Of a DNA stretch of 5,197 nucleotides, positions 1 through 3,700 are shown in pieces. The DNA lies in the NCBI GenBank assembly GCA_031254955.1, contig JAIRTK010000015.1, forward strand, positions 1 through 5,197, read 5' to 3'. Within the stretch, counting starts at the first letter, position 1; each line of letters begins with the position of its first letter. Below the pieces are notes generated by a model, which saw only the letters and a program-made list of their open reading frames with translations, ran no database searches and was not told where the DNA came from. The DNA comes from Opitutaceae bacterium (GTDB lineage Bacteria; Verrucomicrobiota; Verrucomicrobiia; Opitutales; Opitutaceae). The position numbers were made by a program, and so were the translations under genes.

Positions 1-16
1 GAGTGAGAAAGGGATT

Positions 17-288
17 GAGTGGCACGGGTGACTCGCCCGTGGACAGCGCTCCGCGCTGCCCACGGATGCGCTTCAAAGCAAGGCCATCCCTCCTAACTCT
101 TTCTTCTTTCCTCTTTATCGTTCTCTTTCTCTTTCTCGTCCCCCCCCCCTTCAGCGGCATCGCCCGGAAGAGGAAAGAAGAACGAGAAAGAGAACGAAGA
201 ACGAAGAAAGAGGACGTGGCCTCACTTTGCATTGCATCTCCAAGCCCCCCCCTTTTTGGACACATGGGTGAGGACGCCCATGCCACTC
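17..288. repeat. Large imperfect inverted repeat with nested hairpins (REPIN- or MITE-like non-coding element)
   Basis: The left and right arms match in inverted orientation in several colinear blocks. GAGTGGCA (17-24) is the exact reverse complement of 281-288. The hairpins 23-41 and 263-282 correspond. Positions 65-88 match the reverse complement of 215-238 at 17 of 24 bases. CTCTTTCTTC (97-106) pairs exactly with 203-212, and 119-139 pairs with 182-196 apart from a 6-base TTTCTC insertion. The loop lies about 140-181 and starts with a run of ten C. No protein gene is supported here. I infer a dispersed palindromic element formed by two REP-like units in opposite orientation; a chance or locally evolved palindrome is the alternative. 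Confidence 0.55.
23..65. repeat. REP-like GC hairpin, left copy
   Basis: CACGGG (23-28) and CCCGTG (36-41) form a 6-bp stem with a 7-base loop. An overlapping, mutually exclusive longer stem joins 37-42 plus 44-49 to 53-58 plus 60-65 (CCGTGG/CCACGG and CAGCGC/GCGCTG) with one A-C mismatch and a TCC loop. Two competing stems of this kind are typical of dispersed palindromic units. There is no T-run, so it is not an obvious intrinsic terminator. Confidence 0.55.
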
Positions 289-308
289 GGCCCCACGGCC
301 CATCCGTG
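263..308. repeat. REP-like GC hairpin, right copy (inverted)
   Basis: CATGGG (263-268) pairs with CCCATG (277-282) around an 8-base loop. On the minus strand the core reads GTGGCATGGG, matching GTGGCACGGG of the left copy at 20-28 with one change. It is followed by a second stem, CACGG (294-298) with CCGTG (304-308), again giving two adjacent hairpins. The orientation is opposite to the left copy, as in REP doublets. Confidence 0.5.
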
Positions 309-316
309 TTCAGCTA

Positions 317-356
317 TATGACAAAGCCGGCGCCATGCGGCCTCGGTTTTGTCATA
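317..356. other. Strong stem-loop of 14 pairs
   Basis: TATGACAAAGCCGG (317-330) pairs with TCGGTTTTGTCATA (343-356) over 14 positions. Twelve are Watson-Crick pairs and two (326 with 347, 330 with 343) are G-U if the + strand is transcribed; the loop is 331-342. It is not followed by a T-run, so a canonical rho-independent terminator is unlikely. It could be an RNA structure in a transcript or an arm of another dispersed repeat. Confidence 0.5.
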
Positions 357-369
357 CCCGCACCGGCAT

Positions 370-387
370 GATTCCGGGTTTGGAATC
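370..387. other. Small perfect hairpin
   Basis: GATTCC (370-375) pairs perfectly with GGAATC (382-387) around the loop GGGTTT. It lies 13 bases after the larger stem-loop. The 9-mer CGGCCTCGG occurs both inside that stem-loop (338-346) and just after this hairpin (390-398), linking the two structures in one repeat-rich stretch. Function unknown. Confidence 0.4.
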
Positions 388-462
388 GTCGGCCTCGGAT
401 TCATATGCGGACTGTCCGATATATACACGGACTGTCCGATATATATGCCGATTGTCCGTCGG
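388..462. repeat. 20-bp-period tandem array with palindromic core CGGAC-T-GTCCG
   Basis: CGGACTGTCCGATATATA occurs exactly at 408-425 and 428-445, a 20-bp period. A third, degenerate core (CCGATTGTCCG) follows at 448-458, in register. A weaker unit can be seen at 388-407, where the second half matches. Each core is a perfect 5-1-5 palindrome followed by an AT-only step, ATATATA. Spacing close to two helical turns puts all cores on about the same face of the DNA, which is what cooperative binding of a dimeric regulator would need. An operator array for the downstream lyase gene is an inference. A dispersed or simple tandem repeat is the alternative. Confidence 0.5.
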
Positions 463-645
463 CGCAGGCCGCATTGTAGTGGAGTCTCCCCGGCACCCGG
501 TGCTTTTCATTCCTCTCTCTATTTTTTGTCCACGCTGTTTCCCATCCATGCCATCGCCCGCCCTCCTGTTTTCCCGTCCTGTGTCGAGTGTGTCCCGGAC
601 AGAAGGCGCGTCTGAATAACAACAAACCCGAACCATAACATTCAT
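463..645 (+). promoter_or_regulatory. Leader and presumed promoter region of the lyase gene
   Basis: This non-coding stretch holds two more 5-1-5 palindromes: GCACC-C-GGTGC (493-503, followed by TTTT) and TGTCC-C-GGACA (591-601). A pyrimidine-rich section runs 503-531. I cannot identify a -35/-10 pair with acceptable spacing. The last 30 bases before the ATG (AATAACAACAAACCCGAACC and on) are A/C-rich and lack a GGAGG-like site, suggesting translation start without a Shine-Dalgarno sequence. The promoter must lie in or upstream of this region if the gene has its own; the exact site is not resolved. Confidence 0.35.
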
Positions 646-741
646 ATGATCCCGCATATCCGCCACAAACTCACGCGCGCGCTCTCCGCCGCGCTTGTAT
701 CAAGCATACTCAGCCTCGTCAGCCTGGGCGCCGTGCCGGCG
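646..741 (+). other. Signal peptide (residues 1-32)
   Basis: The N-terminus has a basic stretch (R6, H7, K8, R11) followed by a hydrophobic core, ALSAALVSSILSLVSLGA. The most likely signal peptidase I cut is after V-P-A (A32), leaving a mature protein that begins FPGAEGF; a cut after A29 is possible. No lipobox cysteine is present, so this is a Sec-type signal and not a lipoprotein signal. Confidence 0.85.
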
Positions 742-3700
742 TTCCCTGGCGCGGAAGGCTTCGGCGCCGCCGCGACCGGAGGGCGCGGCGGCGAAGTTTA
801 TATCGTCACCAACCTGAACGACTCCGGCCCCGGCTCCCTCCGCGACGCGGTGAGCCAGCCCAATCGCATCGTCGTCTTCGTCGTCGGTGGCGTCATCCGC
901 GTCACCAGCCGCATTGTGGTGAAAAACAACATCACCATCGCCGGCCAGACCGCGCCCGGCTCTGGCATCACCGTTTATGGCAACGGCGTCTCCTTCTCCG
1001 GCGCGAGCAACTCCATCACCCGCTACATCCGCTTCCGCATGGGCATCAACGGCGACAGTGGCAAGGACTGCATCGCCCTCGCCAACGGCCACGACATGAT
1101 TTTCGACCACGTCTCCGCCTCTTGGGGCCGTGATGAGACGTTCTCCATCAGCCCCGATTCCGGAGCGACCGCCGAGCGTTTCACCATCCAGGACTGCATC
1201 ATCGCCCAAGGCCTCCAGACCCACTCCTGCGGTGGCCTCATCCAGACCGACGGCGGCGTGAGCATCTTCCGCAGCCTTTATATAGACAACAAAACCCGCA
1301 ACCCGAAGGTTAAGGGCGTGAACGACTTCACCAATAACATCATCTACAACTGGGGCGGCGGCGGTGCCTACATCATGGGCGACTCGGCGGGCCGCTCCGA
1401 TGTGAATGTTGTCAACAACTACTTCGTCGGCGGCCCCGACACCGGTGCCGCGCCCTTCACGCGCGGCAACGAAAACTTCCACATTTATGCCTCCGGCAAT
1501 TACAAGGACCTGAACAAAAACGGCGTGCTCGATGGCACCGAAATCCCCCACTCCGAATATCAGGGCATCCCGTCCGGCATCTTCCAATCCACGCGCTACG
1601 GCTACCCGCCCGTCACCACCCTGCTCACCCCTGCGCAAGCCTTCCAACACGTGCTCGACAACGCCGGTGCCTCGCTCGTCCGTGACGCCGTGGACGCAAA
1701 ATTCATCGCCGAAGCCGCCTCGCTCGGCACCCTCGGCGAGCAGCCCTCCCGCGAGGACGACTCCCTGCTCGACTTCGCCACGGTTGTCTATTCCACCCGC
1801 GTTGACACCGACCAGGACGGCATGCCCGACGACTGGGAAATCGCCATGGGACTGGACCCCGCCGACCCTGCCGACGCAAATGGCGATTATAACGGCGACG
1901 GCTACACCAATATAGAAAAATATATAAACTCGCTCGCGCCCGGTGGCGTCCAGCAGGTGACGATCACTGGGCTTGCCCCCGCGTCCGATTCCGGCCTGTC
2001 GTCCACCGACGGCATCACCAACGCCGCCTCGCTCACGCTGCGCGGCACCGCCCCAGCCGGCGCCTCCGTGACCATCACCCTCGGCGCCGCCACCGTCGCC
2101 ACCGCCGTGACCGCCGACGCGGACGGCGCGTGGTCCGCCGTTTACACCCCCGGCACGCTCTCCGAAGGCCTCTACCCCTTTGTCGCCACGCTTGCCGACG
2201 ACCCCGCTGCCACGCCCAGCCCCGCGTATTTTGTCCGCATCGATCGCTCCGCGCCCGCCGTCCCCGAAATCACGAGCGTGGTCATGGGCACGGTTGATGT
2301 CCCGCCTGAGGGCACCATAACAGTGCATGGCACGGCGGAGCCGGGCAGCTCCGTGAGCGTCGCGTCCGACGCGTTCTCCGGCGGTTCGGTTGTCTTTGCC
2401 TCGGCGGATGCAGACGGTTTCTGGACCGCGCTCGCCATTCGCAATCCGGGCGTGACGGGCGACTTGAGCTTCACGGCGCAGTCCTCGGACACGGCAGGCA
2501 ACACCGGCCCTGCGTCCGATCCCTACGTCATCGACACCGCCATCACCGCCCCCGCCATCACCGGCCTCGCCCCCGCCACCGACACCGGCGTCTCGGACTC
2601 CGACAACATCACCTCCAACCCCGCCTTCGTCCTGCGCGGCACCGCCGCCGACGGCATGACCGTCTCCATCACGCGCGTCGGCGCCGGCATCGCCGGCACC
2701 GCCATTCCCTCCGGCGGCGTCTGGACGCTCGACTGCGCCTCTCTCGCGCTCGGCAACGGCGTCCACACCTTTTCCGCCGTCGCCACCAACGCCGCCGGCA
2801 AATCCAGCGCCGCCTCCACCCCGCTGCCCGTCACTCTCGACACCGTCGTGCCCGCCATCGCCTCCATCGTCCGCCACACGCCCGCCGCCATCGCCATCAT
2901 CGCCGACACCGTTGTCTTTCGCGCCACCTTTACCGAACCCGTCGCCGGCGTGGACGCAGCCGACTTCACGGTGACGGCCACCGGTGCCACGCAAGGCACC
3001 GTCGCCTCCGTCCAGCCCGTCAGCGACAGCGTTTATGATATCACCGTCAACGGCATCACCGGCGAGGGCACGTTGCGCCTCGACCTCAAGTCTGCCGGCA
3101 CCGTCATCACCGACCACGCCGGCAACGCCGCCGCCGGTTTCACCTCCGGCCAGACCTACACCGTGCGCCTCGCTGGCAGCGGCGTATGGGTCGCGCCCGA
3201 CGAAGGCGGACTCTGGAGTGACATTGAAAAATGGGAGGGCGGCGTCGCCGCCGGCGGCGACGGAGCCACCGCCGACCTCGGCGCCATCGACATTGAGGCC
3301 GACATCGACATCTCGCTCGACGCTCCGCGCGCCCTCGGCAACCTCATCTTCGGCGACACCGACACCGCCACCGCCGCCGGCTGGCGCATCGACGGCGGCG
3401 CTGCCCCGCACACCCTCGCCCTCTCCACCGCCACCGGCACGTCCTCCATCACCGTCAACGCCCTCGGCTCCGGCAAGCGCGCCGTCATCGCCGCCCCGCT
3501 CGCCGTCGCCGGCGCGCTCTCAAAATCCGGCGCGGGCACCCTTGTGCTCTCCGGCAGCACGACCATCGGCGGCGTGCTCCGCGTCTCCACCAACAGCGGC
3601 ACCCTGGCGGTCGGTGCGGGCGGTTTCGTGGACATGGGCGCCCAGCCGGTCCGGCTGGAAAACACCTCGCGTCTGCTGATCGACGGCGGCGAGCTGCGCA

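Noticed and set aside
17..65. Intrinsic terminator of an upstream gene
   Set aside because: The stems are strong but no T-run follows on either reading, and no gene end can be seen to the left within the window.
140..149. C10 run as a phase-variation switch for the lyase gene
   Set aside because: It lies about 500 bases upstream of the start codon, outside any supported reading frame and with no promoter elements at its edges, so a length change has no evident effect on the gene.
3..371. A 122-codon + strand frame that appears to encode a transmembrane helix followed by a charged tail
   Set aside because: The hydrophobic stretch is the translation of the pyrimidine tract and the Arg/Glu/Lys tail is the translation of the facing purine tract, with REP-like hairpins on both sides. 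It is explained by the inverted repeat and has no convincing start signal.
388..462. CRISPR array or replication origin iterons
   Set aside because: The units are 18 bp with a 2-bp gap, so there are no spacers of CRISPR length, and no DnaA-box cluster, rep gene or cas gene is present.
493..507. Rho-independent terminator or attenuator (GCACCCGGTGC followed by TTTT)
   Set aside because: The stem would be only 4 bp with a 3-base loop and the T-run is four bases, too weak to call.
399..648. Repeated ATTCATATG at 399-407 and 640-648
   Set aside because: A single shared 9-mer with a common CATATG core and no matching flanks is compatible with chance.
335..666. Several short frames on both strands across the 20-bp array and leader
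   Set aside because: They translate tandem repeats and palindromes, have no homology I recognise, and overlap one another in several frames.
700..3411. A 903-codon open frame on the minus strand
   Set aside because: It is antisense to the lyase gene in codon register that mirrors its GC-rich third positions. Its translation is a low-complexity Gly/Ala/Asp/Val sequence with no recognisable domain, while the + strand frame has clear PL1 and repeat motifs.
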